The notes beneath the pieces were generated by a model, which was not told the origin of the DNA, ran no database searches, and saw only the letters and a program-made list of their open reading frames with translations. Of a stretch of DNA of 64,000 nucleotides, positions 51,687 to 60,005 are shown in pieces. The translations under genes were made by a program, and so were the position numbers. Source of the stretch: DAHUYF01 sp035945115 (lineage in GTDB: Bacteria > Pseudomonadota > Alphaproteobacteria > ATCC43930 > CGMCC-115725); the NCBI GenBank assembly GCA_035945115.1, contig DASZAN010000003.1:11356-75355 (forward strand). The letters are read 5' to 3'. The first letter of the stretch is position 1; the number at the start of each line of letters is the position of its first letter.

Positions 51687-54353
51687 TCACGAGGCGCCGA
51701 TGCGCGAGATGGCCGTGCGCAGCCGCTCGGCCGCGGCACGCGCATCGTCCAGCCGCTCGCGCTGTTCTTCCACCACTTCGGGCTTCGCTCTCGTGATGAA
51801 TTGCTGATTCTCGAGCTTACCGGCGATTTTTTCGATCTCGGCATCGACGGCCGCGGCTTCCTTGATGAGGCGCACGCGCTCTTTGGCGAGATCGATGGTG
51901 TCGGCCACATCGAGAAAAACAGTACCGCCCTCGACGAGTACTTGAACCGACTTGCCGGTCAAGGCCGGGAGCTTGGCCGCCGCTACCGGCGCCAGGTCCT
52001 TGAGCCGCGCCAGGCGCCGGATTTGCTCTTGATGGCGCGCGATGCGTGCAGCACTTGCCGCGCCAACCGCATGAACAGCGGCGATCTCGCTCGCCGCCGG
52101 CACATTCATTTCCGAACGAGCGGTGCGAATGGCGGAAATGAGCGCCACGACTCCATTCATCTCCGCCATCGCGTCCGGATCCAACAGCGCGGCCTCGTAG
52201 CTCGGCCAGCGAGCCGCAATCAACATGTCGCGCCCGGCGAAATGCTTCCACAGTTCCTCGGTGACGAAGGGTGCGATGGGGTGGAGGAGATGAACGGTCT
52301 CGCCCAGCACCCATGCCGTCGTCGCGCGCGTCTCGGCCTTCATCCCTTCGTCGCTGCCGCTGAGGATGGGCTTGGTGAATTCGAGGTACCAATCGCAAAA
52401 CGTGCCCCAGATGAATTGATAGAGCACGCGGGCGGCTTCGTTGAACTTGTACTCGTCGATCGCCTGAGCGACGCGCGTGTTCGTCTCGGCGATCGCGCCG
52501 ACGATCCAGCGGTTGACCATGACTTTACAGCCGGAAGGATCAAAATCGGCGACGAGCGTGCAGCCGTTCATCTGCGCGTAGCGCGCGGCGTTCCAGAGCT
52601 TGGTGATGAAGTTGCGGTAACCTTCGACCCGTGATGCGGCGAGCTTGATATCGCGGCCTTGCGCGGCAAGCGCCGTCAAGGTGAAGCGCAAGGCGTCGGC
52701 GCCGAAGCGCTCGATGAGCTCCAAGGGATCGATGACGTTGCCCTTGGTCTTCGACATCTTCTGGCCGCGCTCGTCCCGCACGAGCGCGTGGATGTAGACG
52801 GTGCGGAAGGGTACGTCATCCATGAACTTGCAGCCCATCATCATCATCCGCGCCACCCAGAAGAAGATGATGTCGAAGCCGGTCACCAGGACGTCCGTCG
52901 GGTAATAGCGCCGCAGCTCGCGCGTCGGGTCTGGCCAGCCCAAGGTTGAGAACGGCCAGAGCGCCGAGGAGAACCAGGTATCGAGCACGTCGGGATCGCG
53001 CACCAATCCCACGGGCTTGCCGTAGTGCGCGGCCGCCGATGCCAGCGCCTGCTCTTCGCTCTCCTCGACGAAGATCGTGCCGTCAGGTCCGTACCATGCC
53101 GGAATCTGATGACCCCACCAGAGCTGGCGCGAGATATTCCAGGGCTGGATGTTGCGCATCCATTCGAAGAAGGTGTTTTCCCAATTCTTCGGCACGAAGA
53201 CCGTGCGCCCGGTCTCCACCGCCGCGATGGCGGCCTTGGCCAGCTCGGCGGCGTTGCAATACCACTGATCTGTGAGCCTCGGCTCAAGCACGGCGCCGGA
53301 GCGGTCGCCATGCGGCACCATCAGCGTATGCGGCTCGATCTTCTCGACGAGCCCGAGCGCCTCCATGTCGGCGACGATCTGTTTGCGGGCGACGAAGCGG
53401 TCGAGGCCGCGATAGGCCGCCGGGACCTCGTCGTTGAGCTTCGCGTCCGCATCGAAGACGTTGACGAGCGGGAGCTCATGGCGGCGGCCCACCTCGAAAT
53501 CGTTGAAGTCGTGCGCCGGCGTGATCTTGACCGCGCCGCTGCCGGTGGCGGGATCGGCGTAGGTGTCGGCGACAATCGGAATGCGCCGGCCGACGAGCGG
53601 CAGAATCACGTGCCGGCCGATCAGCTGCTGATAGCGCTCGTCCTCGGGATGGACGGCGACGCCGGTGTCGCCGAGCATCGTCTCGGGCCTGGTCGTTGCG
53701 ACAATGATAAAGGCGCCCGTCTCGCCGTCGATCGGATACTTGAAGTACCAGAGCGAGCCCTTGGTCTCGTGGTTCTCCACTTCGAGATCGGAAATGCCGG
53801 TGTGGAGCTTCGGGTCCCAGTTGACGAGGCGTTTGTCGCGGTAGATGAGCCTTTGCTTGTAGAGCTCGACGAAGACTTTTCGCACCGCGGCGGAGAGGCC
53901 TTCGTCCATGGTGAAGCGCTCGCGGCTCCAATCGGCGGACGCGCCGAGCGCGCGGAGCTGGCGCGTGATGGCGCCGCCTGATTCCGCCTTCCAGCGCCAC
54001 ACCCGCTCGACGAAGGCGTCGCGACCGAGCTTGTGGCGGTTCGATTGTTCGAGCTCGAGCTGGCGCTCGACCATCATTTGCGTCGCGATGCCGGCGTGAT
54101 CCGTGCCGGGTTGCCAGAGCGCGTCGAAGCCGCGCATGCGGTGATAGCGGATGAGAATGTCCTGAAGCGTGAAATTGAGCGCATGCCCAATATGGAGGCT
54201 GCCCGTCACGTTGGGTGGCGGCATCATGATGGTGTAGGGCGTGGCGCTGGAATCGGAGCGGCAGGCGAATGCGCCCGAGCGTTCCCAGGCACCGTAAATC
54301 TCTCGTTCGACCTCCGCCGGACGATAGGTCTTGTCCAGCATCGCTGAACTCAT
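51687..54353 (-). CDS. valS: Valine-tRNA ligase
   Basis: An 888-residue class I aminoacyl-tRNA synthetase. HIGH motif PPPNVTGSLHIGHALN, KMSKS counterpart KMSKTKGNVIDPLEL, an editing domain (TTRPETMLGDTGVAVHPEDE) and an anticodon-binding and C-terminal coiled-coil arm (KLENQQFITRAKPEVVEEQ). An ATG at 54341 also fits the start, and the choice changes four residues only. It follows popZ with 60 bases between. Confidence 0.98.
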   Translation of the reverse strand: MSSAMLDKTYRPAEVEREIYGAWERSGAFACRSDSSATPYTIMMPPPNVTGSLHIGHALNFTLQDILIRYHRMRGFDALWQPGTDHAGIATQMMVERQLELEQSNRHKLGRDAFVERVWRWKAESGGAITRQLRALGASADWSRERFTMDEGLSAAVRKVFVELYKQRLIYRDKRLVNWDPKLHTGISDLEVENHETKGSLWYFKYPIDGETGAFIIVATTRPETMLGDTGVAVHPEDERYQQLIGRHVILPLVGRRIPIVADTYADPATGSGAVKITPAHDFNDFEVGRRHELPLVNVFDADAKLNDEVPAAYRGLDRFVARKQIVADMEALGLVEKIEPHTLMVPHGDRSGAVLEPRLTDQWYCNAAELAKAAIAAVETGRTVFVPKNWENTFFEWMRNIQPWNISRQLWWGHQIPAWYGPDGTIFVEESEEQALASAAAHYGKPVGLVRDPDVLDTWFSSALWPFSTLGWPDPTRELRRYYPTDVLVTGFDIIFFWVARMMMMGCKFMDDVPFRTVYIHALVRDERGQKMSKTKGNVIDPLELIERFGADALRFTLTALAAQGRDIKLAASRVEGYRNFITKLWNAARYAQMNGCTLVADFDPSGCKVMVNRWIVGAIAETNTRVAQAIDEYKFNEAARVLYQFIWGTFCDWYLEFTKPILSGSDEGMKAETRATTAWVLGETVHLLHPIAPFVTEELWKHFAGRDMLIAARWPSYEAALLDPDAMAEMNGVVALISAIRTARSEMNVPAASEIAAVHAVGAASAARIARHQEQIRRLARLKDLAPVAAAKLPALTGKSVQVLVEGGTVFLDVADTIDLAKERVRLIKEAAAVDAEIEKIAGKLENQQFITRAKPEVVEEQRERLDDARAAAERLRTAISRIGAS

Positions 54354-54413
54354 GACGTCACCCGGCTCATCGAGGAGAGAGAAGGCGGCGGCGCGGCGGT
54401 TGTTCGCACCCGC

Positions 54414-54971
54414 TCAGCGGCTCAGGATTTCTTTCGAGACCCGGCGAATCTCTTCCTGGACCAGCCGCTCGACCAGCGGCGGAAGATTGGCATCAAGCCA
54501 ATCCTTGAGCATCGGCCGCAGCAGTTCCCGCACGACCTCGAGGAGCGTGCGGTTGGCATCGCCCAGCGGCATATCACTGATCTGAGGCCGCTGCGCAGTG
54601 AGCGTCGATAGCTGCGACAGCGCCGCCATGGAGGCGGCAGCGGTGGTCTCGGAGACGAGGCGATCCTCGTCCGTTTGTTCCGGCTCTGGCTCGGGCTCGG
54701 GTTCCGGCGGTGGCGGCGCGGGCTCGATGGCCCGTTTGGGTGGCGGCTCTGGCGCCGGCTTCTTTGCCCCTCCGGTTGACAGACTCACCACCGATCCATC
54801 CTCCTCAACTACTTCCGTAAGTTCGAGCACCTCTTCCTCGCGCTTTGCCGGCTTCTCGGCCGCCGGCTTTTCCGCGGGTGCCGCCGCGTCTCCGTCTTCC
54901 GCGATGATGCGCCGGATAGAGGCGAGAATCTCCTCCATCGACGGCTCGTGCTGACCTTTTGCTTCCGACAT
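54414..54971 (-). CDS. popZ: PopZ-like DUF2497 polar organising protein
   Basis: A 185-residue protein with the conserved N-terminal motif SMEEILASIRRIIAEDG, a Pro/Glu/Ala-rich disordered middle, and the C-terminal oligomerisation helices LLRPMLKDWLDANLPPLVER and LVQEEIRRVSKEIL. This is the alphaproteobacterial PopZ/DUF2497 pattern, a self-assembling scaffold at cell poles. ATG 54971 is preferred over a TTG at 54980. Adjacency to valS is the usual context. Confidence 0.93.
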   Translation of the reverse strand: MSEAKGQHEPSMEEILASIRRIIAEDGDAAAPAEKPAAEKPAKREEEVLELTEVVEEDGSVVSLSTGGAKKPAPEPPPKRAIEPAPPPPEPEPEPEPEQTDEDRLVSETTAAASMAALSQLSTLTAQRPQISDMPLGDANRTLLEVVRELLRPMLKDWLDANLPPLVERLVQEEIRRVSKEILSR

Positions 54972-55043
54972 GGCGCTCAACCGATCTCGCCTAATTACGG
55001 CTACACTAGAAGAAGTGCCGGCAAAAGGCCAGCCGAACGGCGC

Positions 55044-56402
55044 TTATGGCTTGGAGCCGAAGCCCAGCCACTTGTTCCTGACCTCGCGATAATGCTCGTC
55101 GACATCGTAGAGCTTCACTGGCAAGCGCAGGTCGGCGGCCGTGAGCTGCCCGATCTGCAGCGCCAGATTGAACTCGGCGAGCGCGAGGTCGTGCTGCGCC
55201 GTCACCAGCTGGACGCGATCGGTGAAGAGCTCCTGCTCGGCATTGAGCACGTCGAGGACGGTCCGCGCCCCGACCGACGCCTCCTGCTGCGTACCTTCGA
55301 GTGCAATCTCGGCGGCACGAATGGTGGATTGGAGCGAGATGATCTGCGCCCGGCCCGACGCCGTCTGCTCCCAGGCCTGCGTGGCCCCCTGGACGGCGGC
55401 GCGGCGCGCGTCGTCGGTCTGTCCACGGCGCTGACCCAGCGTCTCCGTCGCCTGGCGCGTCTGCGAATAAATGTTGCCGGCTTCGTAGAGCGGTATAGTG
55501 AGGCGCGCGGTCACCGATGCCGCCGACTGCGTCTGATTGTCCACGACGGTGCTGACCGCGCGATTGACATCGCCGATGAGATTGAGGCTTGGCAACAGTT
55601 GGGCTCGCGTTGCGTCGATGGCGTCCCGCGCCGCGTCTTCGGTGTAGATGGCGGCAATGACATTGGGATTGTAGAGCGCCGCCATATTGAGAGCGCCATC
55701 GCGGGTCCCCGGCAGCACCGGACGGAAATCGGGAGCGACGAGCTTCTCCGGTGGATGGCCGACAGCGCGCACGTAATTTGCGCGGCTCACCTGTAGGTTG
55801 CCTTCCGCTTGCAGCCGCGAGGCGGTCGCGGCCGCAAGCCGGGCCTCGGCCTGCGCGACGTCCGTGCGCGTTACCGCGCCGACACGGAACTGGTCGGCGG
55901 TTGCTTCGAGTTGCTTGCGCAATACCTGCTCGTTGTTGACGCTGAGCTCGAGCGTGGCCTGGTCGCGGATCACGTCGAGATAGGCTTGGGCGACGCTGAG
56001 GAAAACGGTGCCTTCGGTGGCGATGTTGCGGGCGCGCTCGGCCTCGACGGTTTTCTCGGCCTGTGCGGTGAGCGCAACGGTGCGCCCGCCTGAAAAGATC
56101 GGCTGCGTGATGTTGAGATCGGCGACCCGCGGAATGGGTCCGCCGACGAATTGGGAGGGCGGCTTGTCTTCGACGTGCTCCGCGCCAATCGAGCCGGTGA
56201 ACGTGACCGTCGGCCGCCACCCCGACAGCGCCTGCGGCACGGATTCATCGGTGGCGCGGAGATTGGCGCGCTCGGCCAGGATCTGTGGGTTGTTGTTGTA
56301 GGCGTCGGCCAGCGCCTCGATCAGCGTCTCGGCGCGGCCGCTCTCGCTCGCGGCGATGGAGAGCATCGCTGCGGCGGCGGTGGCGAGAAGCGCATGACGC
56401 AT
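55044..56402 (-). CDS. tolC: TolC-family outer-membrane efflux protein
   Basis: A 452-residue protein. Signal peptide to about residue 24 (LLATAAAAMLSIAASESGRA). Two repeated alpha-helical/barrel halves are visible: ETLIEALADAYNNNPQILAE, ITQPIFSGGRTVALTAQA, LDVIRDQATLELSVNN, LTIPLYEAGNIYSQTRQA and TVLDVLNAEQELFTDRVQLV. TolC forms the outer-membrane tunnel for type I secretion and RND efflux. ATG 56402 fits the signal peptide. It is 25 bases downstream of the Pcm-like gene, a common order in alphaproteobacteria. Confidence 0.95.
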   Translation of the reverse strand: MRHALLATAAAAMLSIAASESGRAETLIEALADAYNNNPQILAERANLRATDESVPQALSGWRPTVTFTGSIGAEHVEDKPPSQFVGGPIPRVADLNITQPIFSGGRTVALTAQAEKTVEAERARNIATEGTVFLSVAQAYLDVIRDQATLELSVNNEQVLRKQLEATADQFRVGAVTRTDVAQAEARLAAATASRLQAEGNLQVSRANYVRAVGHPPEKLVAPDFRPVLPGTRDGALNMAALYNPNVIAAIYTEDAARDAIDATRAQLLPSLNLIGDVNRAVSTVVDNQTQSAASVTARLTIPLYEAGNIYSQTRQATETLGQRRGQTDDARRAAVQGATQAWEQTASGRAQIISLQSTIRAAEIALEGTQQEASVGARTVLDVLNAEQELFTDRVQLVTAQHDLALAEFNLALQIGQLTAADLRLPVKLYDVDEHYREVRNKWLGFGSKP

Positions 56403-56427
56403 CGGCGAGGCTCCCGTGCGGCTGCGC

Positions 56428-57084
56428 CTAGAATACGAAGCTCGGCGTCGGCTGAAAACCCGGTAAGAACGGTGCCGCAGCGTCGAAGGATGTTCGGTGC
56501 GCGATGACGCCGTTGGTTCGTACGACGAGCGTGGCGCGTCCGACGCCCTCGCCCGGCCGTACCACGGCCACCAGCCGGCCACCTTCGCCGAGCTGGCGGG
56601 ACACTGCCTCCGGTATGGCGGCGACCGCGCCTTCGAAGAGAATGACACTGTAAGGCGCGCGGTTGGGGAAGCCCGCCGCAAGCGGCGCTTCGACGACGTT
56701 CGCATTGCCAATGGCGAGCTCGCGCAACCGGGCCGCCGCCTGCGCCGCGAACTGTTGATCGCAGTCGATGCCGACGACGGCGCGGGCGAGGCGCGCCAAG
56801 ATCGCCGTGCCGTAGCCGCTGCCGCAGCCGATCTCGAGCACCGTGTCCTGCGGCCCGACAGCGGCAAGCTGCACCAGGCGAGCGAACACCATCGGTTCCA
56901 GCAAATAGCGGCCATTGCCGAGCGGCAGATCTTCATCGATGTAAGCCGTGCCGCGCAGCGCCGGCGGCACGAAGCGCTCGCGCGGCACGGCGAGAAAGGC
57001 GTCAAGCAGGGCTTCGTTCGTCACCTTATTGGTGCGGAGCTGGCTTTCCACCATGTTGAGCCGCGCCGCGGCATAGTCGGTCAT
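56428..57084 (-). CDS. Pcm-family (PCMT-like) SAM methyltransferase
   Basis: A 218-residue relative of protein-L-isoaspartate methyltransferase: MVESQLRTNKVTNEALLDAF, VPRERFVPPALRGTAYIDED, LEPMVFARLVQLAAVGPQD and the SAM-binding VLEIGCGSGYGTAILARL. It differs clearly from the pcm gene at 34252 and belongs to the second group that precedes tolC in alphaproteobacteria; that group's substrate is uncertain. The next feature upstream is the tRNA-Cys, transcribed the other way. Confidence 0.87.
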   Translation of the reverse strand: MTDYAAARLNMVESQLRTNKVTNEALLDAFLAVPRERFVPPALRGTAYIDEDLPLGNGRYLLEPMVFARLVQLAAVGPQDTVLEIGCGSGYGTAILARLARAVVGIDCDQQFAAQAAARLRELAIGNANVVEAPLAAGFPNRAPYSVILFEGAVAAIPEAVSRQLGEGGRLVAVVRPGEGVGRATLVVRTNGVIAHRTSFDAAAPFLPGFQPTPSFVF

Positions 57085-57207
57085 GAGGGGAGCATGTCAG
57101 TTGCCGGAGATCGCGTGACTTATATCGTCGCGCTCGTCCGAAGACAATCGGCTGGGCGCGGCTCGCCTTGACCCCGGCGCGGCCCGAGCCCTATATGTCG
57201 CACCCCC

Positions 57208-57281
57208 GGCCGGATGGCAGAGTGGCTATGCAGAGGACTGCAAATCCTCGTACAGCGGTTCGATTCCGCTTCCGGCCTCCA
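57208..57281 (+). tRNA. tRNA-Cys (GCA)
   Basis: A 74-base cloverleaf with encoded CCA. Acceptor GGCCGGA pairs with TCCGGCC, anticodon loop CTGCAAA has GCA at 57240-57242, and the T-arm GCGGTTCGATTCCGC is intact. Everything from here to the window end is accessory DNA, so this gene is a likely attachment site. Confidence 0.96.
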
Positions 57282-57616
57282 CCCCAAAAAGCCAGTAAAA
57301 CCGGGCATTTCTTGCGCTTCGGACGGCCGCGCCGAGCGTGAAACCGTGTTGTCGAGCCTTCTCGACAAAAACCGAGGTTTTCCCGGCTTTTTCAATCGTT
57401 CCCGATCGTTCCGCGCGACACGGATGCGACACATATGTTCGTGCATCGTTCCGCGTCTCCCGACCGCCGCCCGGTGGCGGAAGCGGCGCGAGCGGTGACG
57501 GCGGTCGCGCGCGTACCAAAGATTGTCAAACGTTCCGATACCCGCGGGACCCGGCGACGTGCAGCATATGCCGCTGCGGCGATGCGACGCCGCACAAAAA
57601 AAAGGAGATGTTCCCC
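57282..57616. other. Non-coding stretch after tRNA-Cys
   Basis: I see no convincing gene. Features are a short hairpin TTGTCGAG/CTCGACAA at 57349-57368 and Arg-rich frames that are artefacts of composition. It would hold the attL-side junction if the tRNA is an attachment site, but no repeat of the tRNA 3' end is visible inside the window. Confidence 0.4.
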
Positions 57617-57880
57617 ATGAGCCAAGTGATGAGGCTGGACGACCGTCGGCTCCGCCTCAAGCGGGCGGCGGAGAAGGAGACGGCGCTAGAGCGGCTCTGG
57701 CGCGAGACCCTCGAAGGGTTCGGCGCGGAACTCGCGAAGGCGGACAAGCGCGAGCAGGAGCGGTTCCGGGCGGAGCATCCCGAGGCGGCGGCGATGATCG
57801 CCGAGGCCCACAGCTGGTCCCAGGGCCTGCTCGCGGACTACCGAGAGGGCTGGCTGCCCGAGAAGAGGAAGAAGAAGTAG
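57617..57880 (+). CDS. Small charged helical protein of unknown function
   Basis: ATG 57617 follows AAAGGAGA and encodes 87 residues: MSQVMRLDDRRLRLKRAAEK, then TALERLWRETLEGFGAELAK, and a Lys-rich end. Almost all of it is predicted helical and highly charged. A longer frame begins at 57338 but its extra part is Cys/Arg-rich and not protein-like. It is the first gene after the tRNA-Cys, typical of small orphan genes on integrated elements. Function unknown. Confidence 0.65.
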   Translation: MSQVMRLDDRRLRLKRAAEKETALERLWRETLEGFGAELAKADKREQERFRAEHPEAAAMIAEAHSWSQGLLADYREGWLPEKRKKK

Positions 57881-57956
57881 CGCGCCCGGTCGGATGAAGC
57901 TCGACCTCTCCAACGAGGATCGCACGGCGCGCGCCGGCCGACGGGCGCGGTAGCGC

Positions 57957-59177
57957 TTAGCCGTTCGCCGAGAAAAGGGATCGCGCCGCGCGAGACGGGT
58001 ACGCGGGCGATGGGTTGTGCAGTACCGCCACGGTGCCCCACAGCTCTTTGCCAGAGTCTACGTCCCGCGATCTCGCCGGCAGACTCAGGGCGAGCGAGTC
58101 GACGTGAGCGCGGCGGCCGTCCTTGAAAATCGCGTGCGCGACGTCGTGGGCGGGGCTCGGGTTATCGAGCAAAAATTTAAGCTCGTCGGGGGTGATCTCC
58201 ATGAGCTGCATCGCGACCACGGCCGGCCGCTTGCCGGTGCACTGATCCGCCGCCTTCTTCGCGTCCTCGGACAACGCCTCGACGCTCGCGTCCGGTTGAT
58301 CGCTGTCCACCTGCACCGCGACGAACCCGTGGCGTTCGCGCAAGTGCCAGAATGCGGGGCGATTCTTGGTGCCGAATATCTCGTTGAGGAACGCGCTCTC
58401 TTCGCGCGCGGACATGTCGCGCTCGGGCCAGTGCGGGAGCTGGATGACCGAGTACTCGGCCCGACCGTCTTTGTCCCCCGCGGCTCCGCGGCGATCTACG
58501 GCGGTCCTCACGAGCGATGCGATCTCGGCGAGTCCGGGGTCGCTCGTCGCGAGCCGAGCGGGGACGATCACCCGGATCGCGTGGCACCCGCCATAGTTCG
58601 CGAGCGCCGCGGTGGTCGGCAGCAGGAGGTTCGCAAGCCGCACCAGGTCGGACTGATGTACCTTCTTGCCTTTGTCGGGCGAGGTTGTCTTGCACTCAAG
58701 TTCGATCTCGTCGGCGTCCCGCGTCAGCAGCAGGTCGAACTGCCCCGCGCCGTCGAGGTCGACGCACTCAACGTCGTAGCCGCGCCTCGCCGCGTGCGTC
58801 GCCATCTGTACCTCGTAGGCGAGCGGGCGCAGGCCGTAGGCATCCTTCATCGCGCCCCTCAGCGTGCTCTCCAGGCGCGCGCGGCCCTTTTCTCCGAGCC
58901 CCGCGTGTATTCGTTGCAGCGCCGCGGCGAACCCGTAGGCGATCCCATACTCCTCGCCGCTCGGCAGCAAACCCGTCTGCCTCTGGTGACGGCGAGCTTT
59001 GACGAGCGCGAGTTCATAAGGGAAAGTGTCGCGAAAATACGGCCCGAACAGCGGATTCCGTGATTGCTGCTGCTCCAGGCTTTTCACGCGCTTGTCGAGC
59101 GCGGCCCCGACCTTGCCGTCAAGCCACGCCATCGCGGGCGCGATCTGATCGGGGGTCACATCGACGGAAATTTTCAT
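57957..59177 (-). CDS. PD-(D/E)XK nuclease-like protein of unknown function
   Basis: A 406-residue protein. Near its centre QFDLLLTRDADEIELECKTT gives a D148-x12-E161-x-K163 pattern that matches the PD-(D/E)XK nuclease core (FDLLL strand, then ELECK). Other segments are GLRPLAYEVQMATHAARRGY and RHGFVAVQVDSDQPDASVEA, of no family that I recognise. The N-terminal 100 residues look helical. It is transcribed away from the TIR operon, 342 bases between the starts. Context suggests defence or phage functions; a plain enzyme with a nuclease-like fold cannot be excluded. Confidence 0.65.
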   Translation of the reverse strand: MKISVDVTPDQIAPAMAWLDGKVGAALDKRVKSLEQQQSRNPLFGPYFRDTFPYELALVKARRHQRQTGLLPSGEEYGIAYGFAAALQRIHAGLGEKGRARLESTLRGAMKDAYGLRPLAYEVQMATHAARRGYDVECVDLDGAGQFDLLLTRDADEIELECKTTSPDKGKKVHQSDLVRLANLLLPTTAALANYGGCHAIRVIVPARLATSDPGLAEIASLVRTAVDRRGAAGDKDGRAEYSVIQLPHWPERDMSAREESAFLNEIFGTKNRPAFWHLRERHGFVAVQVDSDQPDASVEALSEDAKKAADQCTGKRPAVVAMQLMEITPDELKFLLDNPSPAHDVAHAIFKDGRRAHVDSLALSLPARSRDVDSGKELWGTVAVLHNPSPAYPSRAARSLFSANG

Positions 59178-59519
59178 ACGACCTTAGATGGAGAAGGTGC
59201 TCGTCGCGTCAAGGTAGAGCGGGCGGCTGCGGTGCCGCTCGCTGCTCCGCCTCCTCGACGCCGCGCTCGAGGACCCGAAGTTTCCGTTCTCGCCCGAGGT
59301 CGAGGCGCCCCGCGCGCGGCGGCGGCGGACCTGAGGGGCGACGACAGGCGCCCATGCGCCACGGCTGAACGCCCCCAACCCGCGCCGCTCGTGCTAAGCG
59401 CCGCTGAAGCCCCGTTCCCGTACGGCCGTCAGCCCTGCTACTATCCGGTCTGGGCGCCGTCCGGGTAACAAATCCCGGCGGCAAATTGGCTAAGCCGCCG
59501 CTGGGATTGACCTCCGACC
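59178..59519. other. Divergent region between nuclease-like gene and TIR operon
   Basis: These 342 bases are GC-rich and hold no gene I can support. A plus-strand frame ends at 59468 with APFPYGRQPCYYPVWAPSG, which reads like the end of a real small protein but has no credible start, so it may be a remnant. Promoters for both flanking units must lie here. Confidence 0.4.
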
Positions 59520-60005
59520 GTGATACAGGGCTTCATCTCGTATTGCCACGACGATCACCGGAGCTTCGTAAAATTCCAGACGCACCTGGCGGGGATCGAA
59601 CGGGCTTACGGAGTCAAATTTTGGGCCGACACTCGCATAAGCGCCGGCTACTATTGGAGCACTGAGATCGAGATCGCGATCGAGGCCGCAGATGTGTTCC
59701 TTCTGCTGTTGAGCCCCGGCTTCATTGCATCCGATTACATCTTCTTCCGTGAGATACCAGCCATCGCTAGCCGCCACCGCACGACCGGTGCACTCATCGT
59801 CCCCGTGATCCTGGAGCGCTGCTCCTGGCAGTTCGTAGCGGGTGCTCTACAAGCAGTTCCGACCGAAGAGGGTCGTCTCACCCCGATCCTCGATTGGGCT
59901 CCGCAGCGAAATGGGTTTAACCGCGCCCGCGAACAAATCGGAGCGGCGATCGAACGCCACTTCGGTCTCGAGCGCAAGAGTACTCTCGGAAAGGCCACGT
60001 CGTGA
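59520..60005 (+). CDS. TIR-domain protein
   Basis: A 161-residue protein consisting of one TIR domain. Box 1 is GFISYCHDDHRSFVKFQTHL; the BB-loop/box 2 region is FWADTRISAGYYWSTEIEIA; ADVFLLLLSPGFIASDYIFF follows; candidate catalytic Glu78 is in FFREIP, where TIR NADases carry it. Bacterial TIR proteins cleave NAD+ or make signalling molecules from it and act in anti-phage defence. GTG 59520 is the start. Its last codons overlap the next gene by 4 bases (GTGA), so the pair is translated together. Base composition is lower in GC than the housekeeping genes. Confidence 0.9.
   Translation: MIQGFISYCHDDHRSFVKFQTHLAGIERAYGVKFWADTRISAGYYWSTEIEIAIEAADVFLLLLSPGFIASDYIFFREIPAIASRHRTTGALIVPVILERCSWQFVAGALQAVPTEEGRLTPILDWAPQRNGFNRAREQIGAAIERHFGLERKSTLGKATS

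Noticed and set aside
57349..57368. Hairpin TTGTCGAG/CTCGACAA as terminator
   Set aside because: No T-run on either side in the right direction and no gene end nearby that needs it.
57120..57446. Minus-strand frame overlapping the tRNA-Cys
   Set aside because: It translates the antisense of a tRNA and has no motif or ribosome site; a common artefact.
59064..59468. Plus-strand frame ending PYGRQPCYYPVWAPSG
   Set aside because: Its first half is antisense to the nuclease-like gene and no start codon gives a sensible N-terminus; kept only as a possible remnant.
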